Source: Candidatus Pelagibacter ubique HIMB058
GTDB lineage: Bacteria; Pseudomonadota; Alphaproteobacteria; Pelagibacterales; Pelagibacteraceae
DNA length: 43,963 bases
Direction: 5' to 3'
Assembly: GCA_000419545.1 (NCBI GenBank)
Contig: ATTF01000008.1
Span: 1-43,963 of the forward strand
The position numbers and the translations under genes were made by a program. Under the pieces are notes generated by a model. The model was not told the DNA's origin and did not search any database. It saw only the letters and a program-made list of their open reading frames with translations. Of the stretch, positions 19,793-29,992 are shown piece by piece (the stretch's first letter is position 1; the number at the start of each line of letters is the position of its first letter).

Positions 19793-20296
19793 ATGCAAAA
19801 AAATAGTTATAGCTACGAAGATCTAATTTCGTGTGGAGAGGGAAAATTATTTGGAGAAGGAAATGCTAAACTTCCACTTCCTCCCATGTTGATGTTTGAT
19901 AGAATTACTGAAATTAGGAATGATACTGGAGAGTTTAAAAAAGGTTTTATTAAAGCAGAACTAGATATCAAAGATAGTTTATGGTTTTTTGATTGTCATT
20001 TTAAGGGAGATCCAGTTATGCCAGGTTGCTTAGGCCTAGATGCAATGTGGCAACTAGTTGGATTCTACCTGGGGTGGATTGGCGAGCCAGGAAAAGGTAG
20101 AGCTTTAGGAGTAAATTCTGTAAAATTTACAGGTGAGGTTTTAAAAAAAGTGAAAATGGCAACCTACGAAATAAACATGAAAAGAGTTTTAAAAAAAGAA
20201 GGCACATGTGTTGGTTTAGCTAATGGAGTATTAAGTGCAGATGGAAAAATAATTTATAGAACAGAAAATCTAAAAGTAGGATTATTCAAATCATGA
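19793..20296 (+). CDS. fabA: 3-hydroxydecanoyl-ACP dehydratase/isomerase
   Basis: Dehydrates 3-hydroxydecanoyl-ACP and isomerises the product to the cis-3 form, the branch point to unsaturated fatty acids. The 167 residues are of standard length. [12 protein letters not shown] is the family start, and the active-site pair His69 ([15 protein letters not shown]) and Asp83 ([16 protein letters not shown]) is intact. The isomerase role is supported by fabB directly downstream, overlapping by four bases (ATGA). The gene is divergent from irr. Confidence 0.95.
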   Translation: MQKNSYSYEDLISCGEGKLFGEGNAKLPLPPMLMFDRITEIRNDTGEFKKGFIKAELDIKDSLWFFDCHFKGDPVMPGCLGLDAMWQLVGFYLGWIGEPGKGRALGVNSVKFTGEVLKKVKMATYEINMKRVLKKEGTCVGLANGVLSADGKIIYRTENLKVGLFKS

Positions 20297-21504
20297 GAAG
20301 AGTCGTAATAACAGGACTTGGTATTGTTTCTTGCTTAGGGAATAATCAAGAAGAAGTACATCAATCTTTACTAAATTCAAAATCTGGTATTTCTTACTGT
20401 GAAGAATATAAAGAACATAATCTAAAAAGCCATATTCATGGCAAACCAAATATTAAACTTTCAGATCACGTAGATAGAAAATCAATGCGTTTTATGGGAT
20501 CAGGTTCAGCATATAACTATGTTGCGATGAAAGAGGCTATCAACGATTCAGGATTAGAGGATAATGAAGTTAGTAATATAAAAACTGGAATTATTATGGG
20601 ATCTGGTGGCCCTTCAATTGAAAACGTAATTTTAGCTGCAGATAAAACAAGAGCAAAAACTCCAAAACTTATGGGACCTTTTATTGTTCCAAGAACAATG
20701 GCTAGTACTGCATCAGCAACACTTGCAGTTCCATTCAAAATCAAAGGCACTAATTACACGATGAGTTCTGCTTGCGCAACTAGTGGTCATTGTATCGGTA
20801 ATGCAATGGAATTAATTCAAATGGGTAAACAAGATGTAATTTTTGCTGGTGGCAGTGAAGAAGTACACTGGGCAATGACTGCAATGTTTGATGCGATGAC
20901 CGCATTGTCTTCTAAGTACAATGACAAACCCGAAACTGCTTCAAGAGCTTATGATAAAACAAGAGATGGATTTGTAATTGCTGGTGGAGCTGGTGTTTTA
21001 GTTTTAGAGGAATACGAACATGCTAAAGCAAGAGGTGCAAAAATTTACGCTGAACTTACCGGTTACGGTGCTACTTCTGATGGCTACGATATGGTTGCTC
21101 CATCTGGTGAAGGTGCAGTTAGATGTATGCAAATGGCAATGTCTACTGCAAAAAATAAAATTGATTATATAAATACTCATGGAACATCTACACCTGTTGG
21201 TGACATCACTGAATTAAATGCTGTTAGAAAAACTTTTGGGGAAAATGTACCAAAAATTAGCTCAACAAAATCTTTATCTGGTCATCCTTTAGGGGCAGCT
21301 TCAGTTCATGAAGCTATTTACTGTTTAATAATGATGAAAAATAACTTTATCACTGGCTCAGCTAATATTTCTGATATGGATGAAGAAGCAAAAAAATTTC
21401 CAATAGTTTCTAAAACTGAAAAAGGAGCAACATTAAATACAGTTATGTCTAATAGTTTTGGATTTGGGGGAACAAACGCTGCTCTTATTTTTGAAAAGGT
21501 ATAA
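20293..21504 (+). CDS. fabB: beta-ketoacyl-ACP synthase I
   Basis: Condensing enzyme that elongates acyl-ACP with malonyl-ACP and, with FabA, makes unsaturated fatty acids. The catalytic triad is Cys161 ([15 protein letters not shown]), His296 ([11 protein letters not shown]) and His331 ([13 protein letters not shown]). [14 protein letters not shown] closes the protein, as in FabB/FabF. It overlaps fabA by ATGA and precedes fabI by three bases, so the three genes form one unit. The linkage to fabA supports FabB rather than FabF. Confidence 0.93.
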   Translation: MRRVVITGLGIVSCLGNNQEEVHQSLLNSKSGISYCEEYKEHNLKSHIHGKPNIKLSDHVDRKSMRFMGSGSAYNYVAMKEAINDSGLEDNEVSNIKTGIIMGSGGPSIENVILAADKTRAKTPKLMGPFIVPRTMASTASATLAVPFKIKGTNYTMSSACATSGHCIGNAMELIQMGKQDVIFAGGSEEVHWAMTAMFDAMTALSSKYNDKPETASRAYDKTRDGFVIAGGAGVLVLEEYEHAKARGAKIYAELTGYGATSDGYDMVAPSGEGAVRCMQMAMSTAKNKIDYINTHGTSTPVGDITELNAVRKTFGENVPKISSTKSLSGHPLGAASVHEAIYCLIMMKNNFITGSANISDMDEEAKKFPIVSKTEKGATLNTVMSNSFGFGGTNAALIFEKV

Positions 21505-21507
21505 ATC

Positions 21508-22293
21508 ATGGATTTAATGAAAGGAAAGAAAGGTTTAATTATGGGCGTTGCCAATGAGCGCTCTATAGCTTGGGGAATTTCACAAAAGTTAGCAGAAGCA
21601 GGTGCAGAACTAGCATTTACTTATCTTGGAGATGCTCTAAAAAAAAGAGTTATACCTTTAGCAGAAAAACTTAATTCTAAATTAACTTTTAGCTGTGATG
21701 TTGAAAAAAAAGAAGAAGTTGTAAAATTATTTGAAGATATCAAATCACAATGGGGTCAAATTGATTTTGTTGTTCATGCCGTAGCATTCTCAGACAAATC
21801 AGAATTATCAGGTGAATATTTAAATACATCTAGAGAAAACTTTTTAAGAAGTATGCTAATTTCATGCTTTTCATTCACTGAAGTTTCTAAAGAAGCTTCA
21901 AAAATCATGAAAGAAAATGGAAGTTTATTAACGCTTACTTATGAGTCTACAAAGGCAATTCCTAATTATAATGTAATGGGTGTATGTAAATCAGCACTTG
22001 AAGCTAGTGTAAAATATTTAGCAAGAGACTTAGGGCAGAAAAAACTGAGAGTTAATGCAATAAGTGCCGGCCCAATTAAAACATTAGCCGCTTCAGCTAT
22101 TGGTGATGCAAAGTTCTTGTATAAGTGGAATGAGGATCATTCTTTTCTAAAAAGAAATGTTGATATTCATGATGTCGGAAACTCAGCTTTATACTTATTG
22201 AGTGATTTGGCTGCCGGAGTAACTGGAGAAATTCACTACGTTGATGCTGGTTATAATAAAGTGGGTATGCCTGATCCCAAAAATATGTCTTAA
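21508..22293 (+). CDS. fabI: enoyl-ACP reductase (NADH)
   Basis: Short-chain dehydrogenase-type reductase completing each fatty-acid elongation cycle. [17 protein letters not shown] is the nucleotide-binding motif characteristic of FabI. The catalytic Tyr154-x6-Lys161 ([11 protein letters not shown]) matches the E. coli Tyr156/Lys163 pair. At 261 residues the length is normal. Two start codons (ATG at 21508 and 21517) are possible; the first is used. The final four bases overlap the convergent pnp gene. Confidence 0.94.
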   Translation: MDLMKGKKGLIMGVANERSIAWGISQKLAEAGAELAFTYLGDALKKRVIPLAEKLNSKLTFSCDVEKKEEVVKLFEDIKSQWGQIDFVVHAVAFSDKSELSGEYLNTSRENFLRSMLISCFSFTEVSKEASKIMKENGSLLTLTYESTKAIPNYNVMGVCKSALEASVKYLARDLGQKKLRVNAISAGPIKTLAASAIGDAKFLYKWNEDHSFLKRNVDIHDVGNSALYLLSDLAAGVTGEIHYVDAGYNKVGMPDPKNMS

Positions 22294-24365
22294 GAAGCTT
22301 TAGCTTGTTTCATTGATAATTTAACTTTACCTCTATCAAATCCAACAACTTTAACTGAGACTTCATCACCTTCTTTAACAACATCACTAACTTTAGCTAC
22401 TCTTTTCTCAGCTAATTCTGAAATATGAACTAAGCCATCTTGTTTTCCTAAAAAGTTTACAAAAGCTCCGAACTCCATAATTTTTACAACTTTGCCTTTG
22501 TAAACTTTTCCCATTTCAGGTTTAGCAATTAAATTTTTGATAAATTCTAATGCTTTATTTCTTGACGCTTCATCTGGAGCTGCAACTGTTACTTCACCTG
22601 TATCATTCACATCTACTTTAGCTCCTGATGTTTCTACAATCTCTCTTATAGTTGCTCCACCTTTACCAATTACTGTAGCTATATCTTTTTTGTCTACTTT
22701 TATTGTTTCCATTTTTGGAGTGTGCTTTGAAAATTCTTTTCTTGATGTTTTAATAGCTTTATTCATTTCTCCAAGAATATGCTCTCTTCCAGCTTTCGCT
22801 TGATCTAAAGCTTTTTCCATGATTTCAAAAGTAATACCTGTGATTTTAATATCCATCTGTAACGATGTTACTCCATTTTTCGTGCCTGCAACTTTAAAAT
22901 CCATATCCCCTAAATGATCTTCATCACCTAAAATATCTGATAATACAGAAAAATCTTTTCCCTCTTTAATAAGTCCCATTGCTATACCAGCAACCGGCTC
23001 TTTAATAGGAACTCCTGCATCCATAAGAGATAATGAAGTTCCACAGACCGTAGCCATAGATGAAGATCCATTGGACTCGGTAATCTCAGAAACAACTCTT
23101 AACGTGTAAGGAAAATTTTCTTTTTTAGGTAATGATGAGTTGATTGCTCTCCATGCTAACTTACCATGACCTATTTCTCTTCTTCCTGTTCCGATTCTTC
23201 CACACTCTCCTACAGAAAATGGAGGGAAGTTATAATGCAACATAAAATTAGATCTTTGCATACCGTCTAAACTTTCTAGTCTTTGTTCGTCATCTGACAT
23301 GCCTAGAGTAGTAACCACGAGTGCTTGGGTTTCTCCTCTAGTAAATAATGCAGATCCATGTGTTCTTGGTAATACACCAACCTCACATTTAATTTGTCTA
23401 ATATCTGCTAAGCCTCTTCCATCTATTCTTTTTTTATCTTTTAAAATTGCTGTTCTTACAATATCTTTTTCTAAGGATTTTAGCTGAGCCATTACTTGGT
23501 TTTCTGTCAACGACTCGTCTTCGGCAAACATTTCCTTACACTGAGTTTCAATTTCAGAAATGGCTGTTGATCTTTTCTTTTTATCTATCTCTTTAAATGC
23601 ACTTCTTAAGTCTGTTTCAAATTTTTCAGCAATCTTCTTCTTAACATCTGATAGATCAATTTCTTCAACTTCCCATTTAGGTTTGCCAGCTTTTTTTGCT
23701 AACTTTTCTATCGCTTCAATTATTGGAATAAATTTTTTATGACCAAATTTAACAGCATCTAACATTACCTTTTCAGATAAACCGGAGGTCTCGGACTCAA
23801 CCATTAAGACTGCATCTTTTGTTCCAGCTACAACTAGGTCTAATTCGGACTCTTTTAATTCTTCTAGAGATGGATTTAATAAATATTTTCCATCTTTATA
23901 TCCAACTCTGCTTGCCGCAATAGGTCCTTGAAATGGCAAACCAGAAATAGCTAACGCAGCAGAAGATGCGATAATCGATAAAACATCAGGTTGGTTTTCT
24001 CCGTCGTAAGATAAAACTGTTGGAAGCAATTGAACTTCATTAAGAAAACTTGAGGGAAACAAAGGTCTAATGGGTCTGTCTATTAACCTTGAAATTAAGG
24101 TTTCTGCCTCAGTTGGTCTGGCTTCTCTTTTGAAATATCCACCTGGTATTTTACCGGCTGCATAATATTTTTCCTGATAATTGACAGATAATGGAAAGTA
24201 GTCTTGTCCATCATTTAATTTTTTTGCTCCTACAGCTGTAGCAATCACTACTGTCTCGCCTAATGACGCAACAATTGCTCCATCTGCTTGGCGTGCAACT
24301 TTTCCAGTTTCTAAAGTCAATTTTTTACCATTAACTTCTAATTCTTCTTTATGTATTTTGAACAT
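22290..24365 (-). CDS. pnp: polyribonucleotide nucleotidyltransferase
   Basis: Phosphorolytic 3'-5' exoribonuclease of RNA turnover. Two RNase PH domains are present: the first includes [20 protein letters not shown], the second [22 protein letters not shown], and the catalytic-site [22 protein letters not shown] domain has [12 protein letters not shown] (565-576), and an S1 domain covers about 618-688 ([20 protein letters not shown]). The 691 residues are complete. Its ATG overlaps the rpsO TAA by one base, as the last gene of the tsaB-to-pnp run. Confidence 0.96.
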   Translation of the reverse strand: MFKIHKEELEVNGKKLTLETGKVARQADGAIVASLGETVVIATAVGAKKLNDGQDYFPLSVNYQEKYYAAGKIPGGYFKREARPTEAETLISRLIDRPIRPLFPSSFLNEVQLLPTVLSYDGENQPDVLSIIASSAALAISGLPFQGPIAASRVGYKDGKYLLNPSLEELKESELDLVVAGTKDAVLMVESETSGLSEKVMLDAVKFGHKKFIPIIEAIEKLAKKAGKPKWEVEEIDLSDVKKKIAEKFETDLRSAFKEIDKKKRSTAISEIETQCKEMFAEDESLTENQVMAQLKSLEKDIVRTAILKDKKRIDGRGLADIRQIKCEVGVLPRTHGSALFTRGETQALVVTTLGMSDDEQRLESLDGMQRSNFMLHYNFPPFSVGECGRIGTGRREIGHGKLAWRAINSSLPKKENFPYTLRVVSEITESNGSSSMATVCGTSLSLMDAGVPIKEPVAGIAMGLIKEGKDFSVLSDILGDEDHLGDMDFKVAGTKNGVTSLQMDIKITGITFEIMEKALDQAKAGREHILGEMNKAIKTSRKEFSKHTPKMETIKVDKKDIATVIGKGGATIREIVETSGAKVDVNDTGEVTVAAPDEASRNKALEFIKNLIAKPEMGKVYKGKVVKIMEFGAFVNFLGKQDGLVHISELAEKRVAKVSDVVKEGDEVSVKVVGFDRGKVKLSMKQAKAS

Positions 24366-24625
24366 TATTTCCTTAAATTTAATTGTTTGATGACCTTTTG
24401 ATAGGACTCAACATTTTTCTTTTTAAGGTAAGTTAGAAGTTTCTTTCTCTTATTTACTGATTTAGTTAAACCTAAAGTAGAATGTTTATCCTTTTTAAAT
24501 TTTTTAAAGTGTTCAGATAATTTTGTAATTTTATCTGTAAGTAAACCTATTTGAATTTCTGTAGAGCCAACATCTTTTTCATGAATAGCTAGGGATTTAA
24601 TTGTATCTTTTTTTTTCATTATCAT
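24365..24625 (-). CDS. rpsO: 30S ribosomal protein S15
   Basis: Primary 16S rRNA-binding protein of the 30S platform. [27 protein letters not shown] and [23 protein letters not shown] are the conserved S15 core. Two in-frame ATGs (24625 and 24619) are possible, both inside the end of rbfA; neither has a clear Shine-Dalgarno sequence, and the second gives MKKKDTIKS. The overlap with rbfA is 23 or 29 bases. truB, often between rbfA and rpsO, is absent here. Confidence 0.93.
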   Translation of the reverse strand: MIMKKKDTIKSLAIHEKDVGSTEIQIGLLTDKITKLSEHFKKFKKDKHSTLGLTKSVNKRKKLLTYLKKKNVESYQKVIKQLNLRK

Positions 24626-24998
24626 TTTTATTATTTTCTTTTATAATTTTTTCAATCTTTTCAGCATATTCAAATGAGTTATCTTCTACAAAAGTAAGTT
24701 TAGGAAGAAACTTAATATCAAGCCTTTTAGATAAAGCTTTTCTAACAAGATGAGAGAATTCCGTCAAGATCCTAACTGTTTCTTTTGTATCTACGCCTCC
24801 TAAAGGGATAACATATACTCTGGCGGTTTTTAAATCTGGTGTCATTCTCACTTCAGTTACAGTTATTAATTTTGTACTAAATGAAGGTATTTTGGCTTCA
24901 TTTCTAATAAATAATTCTCCTAAATTTTGCTTAACTAACTCACCGACTCTAAGTTGTCTTTGACTAAGTGATCTTTGTGTTGATTGACTGCTCATCAT
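24597..24998 (-). CDS. rbfA: ribosome-binding factor A
   Basis: Assembly factor that binds immature 30S subunits and helps 16S rRNA maturation. The KH-like fold is recognisable from QRQLRVGELVKQNLGELF near the start, VTEVRMTPDLKTARVYV and LVRKALSKRLDIKFLPKLTFVED in the second half. At 133 residues the length is normal. It follows infB after a single base and its end contains the rpsO start. Confidence 0.92.
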   Translation of the reverse strand: MMSSQSTQRSLSQRQLRVGELVKQNLGELFIRNEAKIPSFSTKLITVTEVRMTPDLKTARVYVIPLGGVDTKETVRILTEFSHLVRKALSKRLDIKFLPKLTFVEDNSFEYAEKIEKIIKENNKNDNEKKRYN

Positions 24999-24999
24999 T

Positions 25000-27180
25000 T
25001 TAAATTGATCTTTTTACTTCTTCAGATAAATAAGACTCTATTACATCTTTTTCTTTAAAATCCATAAAGTCTTTAATGCTTATTCCGCATTCCAGTCCTG
25101 TGCCTACTTCTTTTACTTGATTTTTTTCTCTAAAGATTGATAAAATTTCTCCATTATAAACAACTACACCATCTCTAATAATTCTTGCTTTAGATTTACT
25201 TTTAATCTCACCACTAATTACTTTTGAACCTGCTATTTTTCCAGCTGACGATACTTTGAAAATTTTCTGTATTTCTGCACTTCCTAAAACAGTTTCCTTG
25301 ATATCAGGTTCTAAAAGCCCTGATAATAATTTCTCAACATAATCAATAGCTTCATAAATAATGTTAAAATATTTAATATCGGTCTTTTGTTCTTCGGCTA
25401 ATTTTTTTGCTTCCTTGTTAGCTTTAACATTGAAACCAATTAATATTGCATTAGATGCTTTTGCTAGAGAAACGTCTGTTTCATTAATCATGCCAATATC
25501 AGATAAAATTATTTTTGCCTTTACTTCTTTGTGTTCTATTTTATTAATAGCCATTTTTAGTGCTTCGCTCGAACCTTGAACATCAGACTTAATTATAATG
25601 TTTAATTCATCTTTATCATTCGAACTATCGAATAGAGTTGCTTTATCTTTAGCCAAAGTTTTATTTTGAGCTGAATTGTTTTTTTTAAATTCAAATAATT
25701 CTTTAGCTTCGCTCTCGTCTTTTGTTACTATAAATTCTGCTCCAGCAAATGCAGAATTATTCATTCCCAAAATTTCTACTGGCATAGATGGTAATGCCTC
25801 GTTTACCATTTTTCCTTCATGATTTATCATTGCTCTAATTTTTCCCCATGTATCACCACAAATAAAATAATCTCCACGTTTAAGTTTTCCGTTTCTTATC
25901 AAGATAGTTGAAACAGGACCTTTTCCTTTATCTATTTTAGACTCAATAACTACTCCTTTTGCTTTGTCGCTAAAAGAAGCTTTTAAATCTAAAATTTCTG
26001 ATTGTAATAAAATGCTATCCTTTAATTTGTCTAGATTCATTTTTTTAAGAGCTGAAACTTCAACAAATAAAGTATCTCCACTAAGATCTTCGGCAATAAG
26101 TTCATACTGCATCATCTCATTTTTGATTTTAGAAATATTTTTTTCAGGTAAATCACATTTATTAATTGCAACGATAATAGGCACCTTCGCAGCTTTAGCA
26201 TGATTTATGGCTTCTATAGTTTGGGGTTTTATTCCATCATCTGCGGCAACTACCAAAACTACAATATCAGTTATTTTTGAACCTCTCGCTCTCATCTCAG
26301 TAAAAGCTGCATGACCTGGTGTATCTATAAATGTAATTAATTTATTTGCACTAGTATTTACTTGGTAGGCACCAATATGTTGAGTAATACCTCCATGTTC
26401 CCCGGAAACAACGTTCGTATCTCTTAGTGAGTCAAGTAAAGAAGTTTTTCCATGATCTACATGTCCCATTATTGTAACAACAGGCGGCCTTATTTTGACT
26501 TCACCGATAAACTTTTCCTCCGATTTATTTGAACCAATAGACGGTTTTTCCTCTAAAATTGGTTTGTGTCCAAATTCCTTTACTAGGTACTCTGCTGTAT
26601 CTTTATCAATATTATGATTTATTGTAGCTACAACTTTCATGTTAAACAAAAACTTTATTATATCTCCAGATTTTTCTGCCATTCGATTTGAAAGTTCTTG
26701 AATAGTAATTTGTTCTGGTATTTTTACTTCCCTTATTACTTTTTTAAATTCTTTTTTTTCCTCTCCATCTGGTCTCTTCTTTTCCTTCAGTCTAGCACGT
26801 TTAACAGATGCTAAACTCCTCTGCTTTATCTCTATTTCTTCAACGTTTAAGGCTCGTGAAACAGTCAGTTTAAAGTCACGTTTATCTAACGGAGCTTTTA
26901 GTTTTAATTTACTTTTACCAACAGGTTTGTTGTCTTTTTTAATAAAATCTTTTGTTGCTTGTTGTTCTATAAATTTTCTAGCAAAATTTTTTTTCTTATC
27001 ACTTTGATTAAAAGATGTATTAGTAGATATGCTATGTTTTCTAAATTGTTTGTTAGGCCTAAAAGCTTTTTTTTTATCTATTGAAAAAGACTCTTTGCCG
27101 TTTGATGAAATTGATGATGTATCAAATTTTTTTTTAAAATTTGAGGAAATTGTAAGTGTTTTTTTTTTATCTTTTTCCAT
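25000..27180 (-). CDS. infB: translation initiation factor IF-2
   Basis: GTPase that delivers initiator tRNA to the 30S subunit. A lysine-rich, low-complexity N-terminal region (1-150) is short compared with most Proteobacteria. A helical IF2-N segment (about 155-205) follows. The G domain has GHVDHGKT (239-246), DTPGH (286-290) and NKCD (340-343), then beta-barrel and C-terminal domains including VQGSSEAL and GxECG-type GTGLECGI. The 726-residue length reflects the trimmed N-terminus. It lies four bases after nusA; the small ylxR gene often found between them is missing. Confidence 0.95.
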   Translation of the reverse strand: MEKDKKKTLTISSNFKKKFDTSSISSNGKESFSIDKKKAFRPNKQFRKHSISTNTSFNQSDKKKNFARKFIEQQATKDFIKKDNKPVGKSKLKLKAPLDKRDFKLTVSRALNVEEIEIKQRSLASVKRARLKEKKRPDGEEKKEFKKVIREVKIPEQITIQELSNRMAEKSGDIIKFLFNMKVVATINHNIDKDTAEYLVKEFGHKPILEEKPSIGSNKSEEKFIGEVKIRPPVVTIMGHVDHGKTSLLDSLRDTNVVSGEHGGITQHIGAYQVNTSANKLITFIDTPGHAAFTEMRARGSKITDIVVLVVAADDGIKPQTIEAINHAKAAKVPIIVAINKCDLPEKNISKIKNEMMQYELIAEDLSGDTLFVEVSALKKMNLDKLKDSILLQSEILDLKASFSDKAKGVVIESKIDKGKGPVSTILIRNGKLKRGDYFICGDTWGKIRAMINHEGKMVNEALPSMPVEILGMNNSAFAGAEFIVTKDESEAKELFEFKKNNSAQNKTLAKDKATLFDSSNDKDELNIIIKSDVQGSSEALKMAINKIEHKEVKAKIILSDIGMINETDVSLAKASNAILIGFNVKANKEAKKLAEEQKTDIKYFNIIYEAIDYVEKLLSGLLEPDIKETVLGSAEIQKIFKVSSAGKIAGSKVISGEIKSKSKARIIRDGVVVYNGEILSIFREKNQVKEVGTGLECGISIKDFMDFKEKDVIESYLSEEVKRSI

Positions 27181-27184
27181 AACA

Positions 27185-28735
27185 TTATCTATAAGCTATC
27201 TCTCTAGCTGCCATTATCAAATCATCTGCCTCTTTTCTTGAAAGAGAAAATTCTTCTAAATAGCCTTCTATTCTAATTTTTTTTCCTTTAATTTCGTCAA
27301 ACCCGCCTATTAGCTCATCTGAAGATAGGTCTGCAAAATCACTAATTTTTTTTATATTTTTTTGGCCAAGTATAACAAGCATTCCTTGCGTCATTCCCTT
27401 TAAATTAACAAGAGCTTCTTCAACACCAAGTTCTTTTAATTTTTCAGCAACTGCTTCTTTTTCTTTAATTAAAGTTTCTTTTGATCTTTCAATTAATTCT
27501 TTCGCTGTTTCCTCATCGATAGCTTCAATTTTAGAAATGTCTTCCGATTGTGATTGAGCAATTTCATCAATTGAAGTAAATCCTTCAGAAACTAAAAGTT
27601 GTGCTAAAGTTTCATCTACCTCAAGATTTTTAATTAATGTTTCTGTTCTCTCTTTGAATTCTACCTGTCTTCTTTGAGAGTCTTCTTTGTCTGTAAGTAT
27701 ATCTATTTCATAATTAGTTAATTTTGATGCTAGCCTTACATTTTGACCTCTTCTGCCAATTGCTTTGCTTAAATTTTCTTCTGATAAAATTATATCTATT
27801 CTTTTATTTTCCTGATCAATTAACACTCTTTGAATTTCTGCTGGTGAGAGTGATTCAGAAATTAATGTAGGTAAATCTTCAGTCCATTTTATAATATCTA
27901 TTTTTTCACCATGTAATTCATTAACTATTGTCTGCACTCTGCTTCCTCGCATTCCAACACATGCTCCAACAGGATCGATCGAAGAGTCTTGAGAATGAAC
28001 GCATATCTTGGCTCTGCTACCTGGGTCTCTTGCTACTGATTTAATTTCTATTGTGCCTTCATAAATCTCTGGAACTTCTTGAAAAAAAAGTTTAGCTAAA
28101 AATTGTGGGTGAGCTCTAGATAAAAATATTTGGTGACCCTTAAGTTCTTTTCTTACTTCATAACAATACGCCTTTACTCTATCGCCTGTCTTTAAAATTT
28201 CTCGAGGAATAAGTTCATCTTTTTTAATAACTCCCTCAGCCTTACCTAAATCAACAATTATATTTCCGTATTCTATTCTTTTGATAATACCACTTAAAAT
28301 TTGCTCTTGTTTGTCTATAAACTCTTCGTACTGTCTATTTTTCTCCGCTTCTCTTACTCTGCTACTTATTACTTGTTTAGCGCTTTGCGCAGCAATACGT
28401 CCAAAATCAATTTGAGGTAATTCCTCAAATATTTTCTCTCCAATTTTTAATTCTTTATTTTCTGGATAATTTTTTTGAGCTTCCTCTAAAGTAATTTCTC
28501 TAGCGAAGTCTTCTACTTTATCTACGATATCTAAAACTTTTTGAATTTTAATTTCACCACTTTCTCTATCAATAATAACCTCAATGTTGTTATCATTTCC
28601 AAATTTTGTAAGCGCTGCTTTTTGAATAGCGCTTTCCATAGAGTCAATCACGAGCTCTTTGTCTATTGATTTTTCATTAGCAACTGCCTCAACTATTCTC
28701 AAGAGTTCTAGTTTATCTAATCCTCTGTTTAACAT
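27185..28735 (-). CDS. nusA: transcription termination/antitermination factor NusA
   Basis: RNA polymerase-associated factor that modulates pausing and intrinsic termination. I start it at the ATG at 28735 (MLNRGLDKLELL, 516 aa), seven bases after a strong AGGAG; an open frame continuing further upstream runs through a terminator hairpin and is rejected. The N-terminal polymerase-binding domain is followed by an S1 domain (EQILSGIIKRIEYGNIIVDL), two KH domains (CVGMRGSRVQTIVNELHGE; AIGRRGQNVRLASKL) and acidic helix-hairpin-helix repeats. The gene has its own promoter, followed by an intrinsic terminator touching the Shine-Dalgarno sequence. rimP, its usual upstream partner, is absent. Confidence 0.94.
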   Translation of the reverse strand: MLNRGLDKLELLRIVEAVANEKSIDKELVIDSMESAIQKAALTKFGNDNNIEVIIDRESGEIKIQKVLDIVDKVEDFAREITLEEAQKNYPENKELKIGEKIFEELPQIDFGRIAAQSAKQVISSRVREAEKNRQYEEFIDKQEQILSGIIKRIEYGNIIVDLGKAEGVIKKDELIPREILKTGDRVKAYCYEVRKELKGHQIFLSRAHPQFLAKLFFQEVPEIYEGTIEIKSVARDPGSRAKICVHSQDSSIDPVGACVGMRGSRVQTIVNELHGEKIDIIKWTEDLPTLISESLSPAEIQRVLIDQENKRIDIILSEENLSKAIGRRGQNVRLASKLTNYEIDILTDKEDSQRRQVEFKERTETLIKNLEVDETLAQLLVSEGFTSIDEIAQSQSEDISKIEAIDEETAKELIERSKETLIKEKEAVAEKLKELGVEEALVNLKGMTQGMLVILGQKNIKKISDFADLSSDELIGGFDEIKGKKIRIEGYLEEFSLSRKEADDLIMAAREIAYR

Positions 28736-28747
28736 TATATAGCTCCT

Positions 28748-28774
28748 AAAAAAAAATGGGCTGCTGCCCATTTT
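28748..28774 (-). terminator. intrinsic terminator/attenuator directly before nusA
   Basis: On the minus strand AAAATGGGC and GCCCATTTT pair over nine bases around the loop AGCA, followed by a run of T residues ending at 28748. The next bases are the nusA Shine-Dalgarno AGGAG. It could end metK transcripts, whose stop codon is 54 bases upstream, but it also lies between the predicted nusA promoter and nusA. Every nusA mRNA must therefore read through it. Confidence 0.75.
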
Positions 28775-28797
28775 GAAAGGTTATTAAATTTTTAGCT

Positions 28798-28826
28798 TTT
28801 GTAGAAGAAATTTACAGTTTTTTCAA
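28798..28826 (-). promoter_or_regulatory. predicted nusA promoter
   Basis: On the minus strand TTGAAA (28821-28826), exactly 17 bases and TACAAA (28798-28803) form a good sigma70-like promoter just after the metK stop codon. Transcription would start near 28791 and give a leader of about 56 bases containing the terminator hairpin. Confidence 0.5.
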
Positions 28827-28828
28827 GA

Positions 28829-29992
28829 TCACAATTTAAATAAATCAACTTTATCAGTTTTTTCCCATGAAAATTCCCCTTTATTTGTGTGCTTTCTTCC
28901 AAAGTGGCCATAAGCTGACGTAATTTCATAAATTGGATTATTTAATTTTAACATCTCCCTTATACCACGTGGTGACAAGTTAAAATTTTTTTCAATTATT
29001 TGCTTAACTTTACTAATTTTGTTTTCGTCTCCTATACCTAATTTTATAAAAATAGATAATGGCTTTGAAACACCAATTGCATAAGCAAGTTGAATTAAAC
29101 ATTTTTCGGAGACTCCGGCTGCAACTATGTTTTTAGCTAAATATCTTGACGCGTAAGCCGCAGACCTATCAACTTTTGTTGGGTCTTTTCCAGAAAAGGC
29201 ACCACCACCATGTGGTGCTGCACCGCCATAGGTATCAACGATTATTTTTCTACCTGTTAAACCTGTATCACCATCAGGACCTCCAATAATAAACTGTCCA
29301 GTCGGATTAATGTAAATTTCCTTAGAATCAAGATCAATTAAATAATTTTCTGGTATAGATTTTTTAATATAGGGGATAATTGCTTCTCTTACTTTTTCCT
29401 GATTTAGATCTCTAGAATGTTGAGTTGAAATAACTACTGATGTAACTTTAACTGGTTTTTCATTTTCGTATAACATTGTTACCTGGCTTTTAGAATCAGG
29501 CTCAATGCCTTTAAGAATTCCTTTTTTTCTATCTTCTGCCATTAATCTTAAAATTTTATGAGAATAGTGTATTGGTGCAGGCATTAATTCATCTGTTTCA
29601 TTACAAGCATAGCCAAACATTATTCCTTGATCCCCAGCACCTTCATCTTTATTGTCTTTGGAGTCTACGCCCATTGCAATATCTTTAGATTGCTCATGAA
29701 GAAATGTTTCAATATTTGCTGTCTTCCAACTAAATCCCTCTTGATCATAACCAATATCTTTAATGCAATCTCTTACTTTTGTAATTAATTCATCTTTTTC
29801 AATTTTAGGACCTCTTGTTTCTCCAGCTAAAACAACTTTATTCGTGGTTGTGAGAGTTTCACATGCTACTCTTGAAACTGGATCTTTAGCTAAATATGAG
29901 TCTACGACCATATCGGATATTCTATCGCATACTTTATCCGGATGGCCCTCAGACACAGATTCGCTAGTAAATAAATAACTATTTTTTGTCAT
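28829..29992 (-). CDS. metK: S-adenosylmethionine synthetase
   Basis: Makes S-adenosylmethionine from methionine and ATP. The start [20 protein letters not shown] contains the conserved ATP/methionine-binding histidine. [12 protein letters not shown] and the glycine-rich [19 protein letters not shown] are the two family signatures. The 387 residues are complete. The first 14 bases lie within the end of lnt, so it is cotranscribed with the envelope genes upstream. No SAM riboswitch is visible in front of it, and the overlap leaves no room for one. Confidence 0.96.
   Translation of the reverse strand: MTKNSYLFTSESVSEGHPDKVCDRISDMVVDSYLAKDPVSRVACETLTTTNKVVLAGETRGPKIEKDELITKVRDCIKDIGYDQEGFSWKTANIETFLHEQSKDIAMGVDSKDNKDEGAGDQGIMFGYACNETDELMPAPIHYSHKILRLMAEDRKKGILKGIEPDSKSQVTMLYENEKPVKVTSVVISTQHSRDLNQEKVREAIIPYIKKSIPENYLIDLDSKEIYINPTGQFIIGGPDGDTGLTGRKIIVDTYGGAAPHGGGAFSGKDPTKVDRSAAYASRYLAKNIVAAGVSEKCLIQLAYAIGVSKPLSIFIKLGIGDENKISKVKQIIEKNFNLSPRGIREMLKLNNPIYEITSAYGHFGRKHTNKGEFSWEKTDKVDLFKL

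Noticed and set aside
28736-28771. An N-terminal extension of NusA by 12 codons.
   Set aside because: The extension would be translated through the terminator hairpin and the Shine-Dalgarno sequence. The ATG at 28735 has ideal AGGAG spacing, and MLNRGLDKLEL-type starts fit the family.
28829-29992. A SAM riboswitch controlling metK.
   Set aside because: metK begins inside lnt, so there is no leader for it, and no known SAM-riboswitch pattern was recognised nearby.
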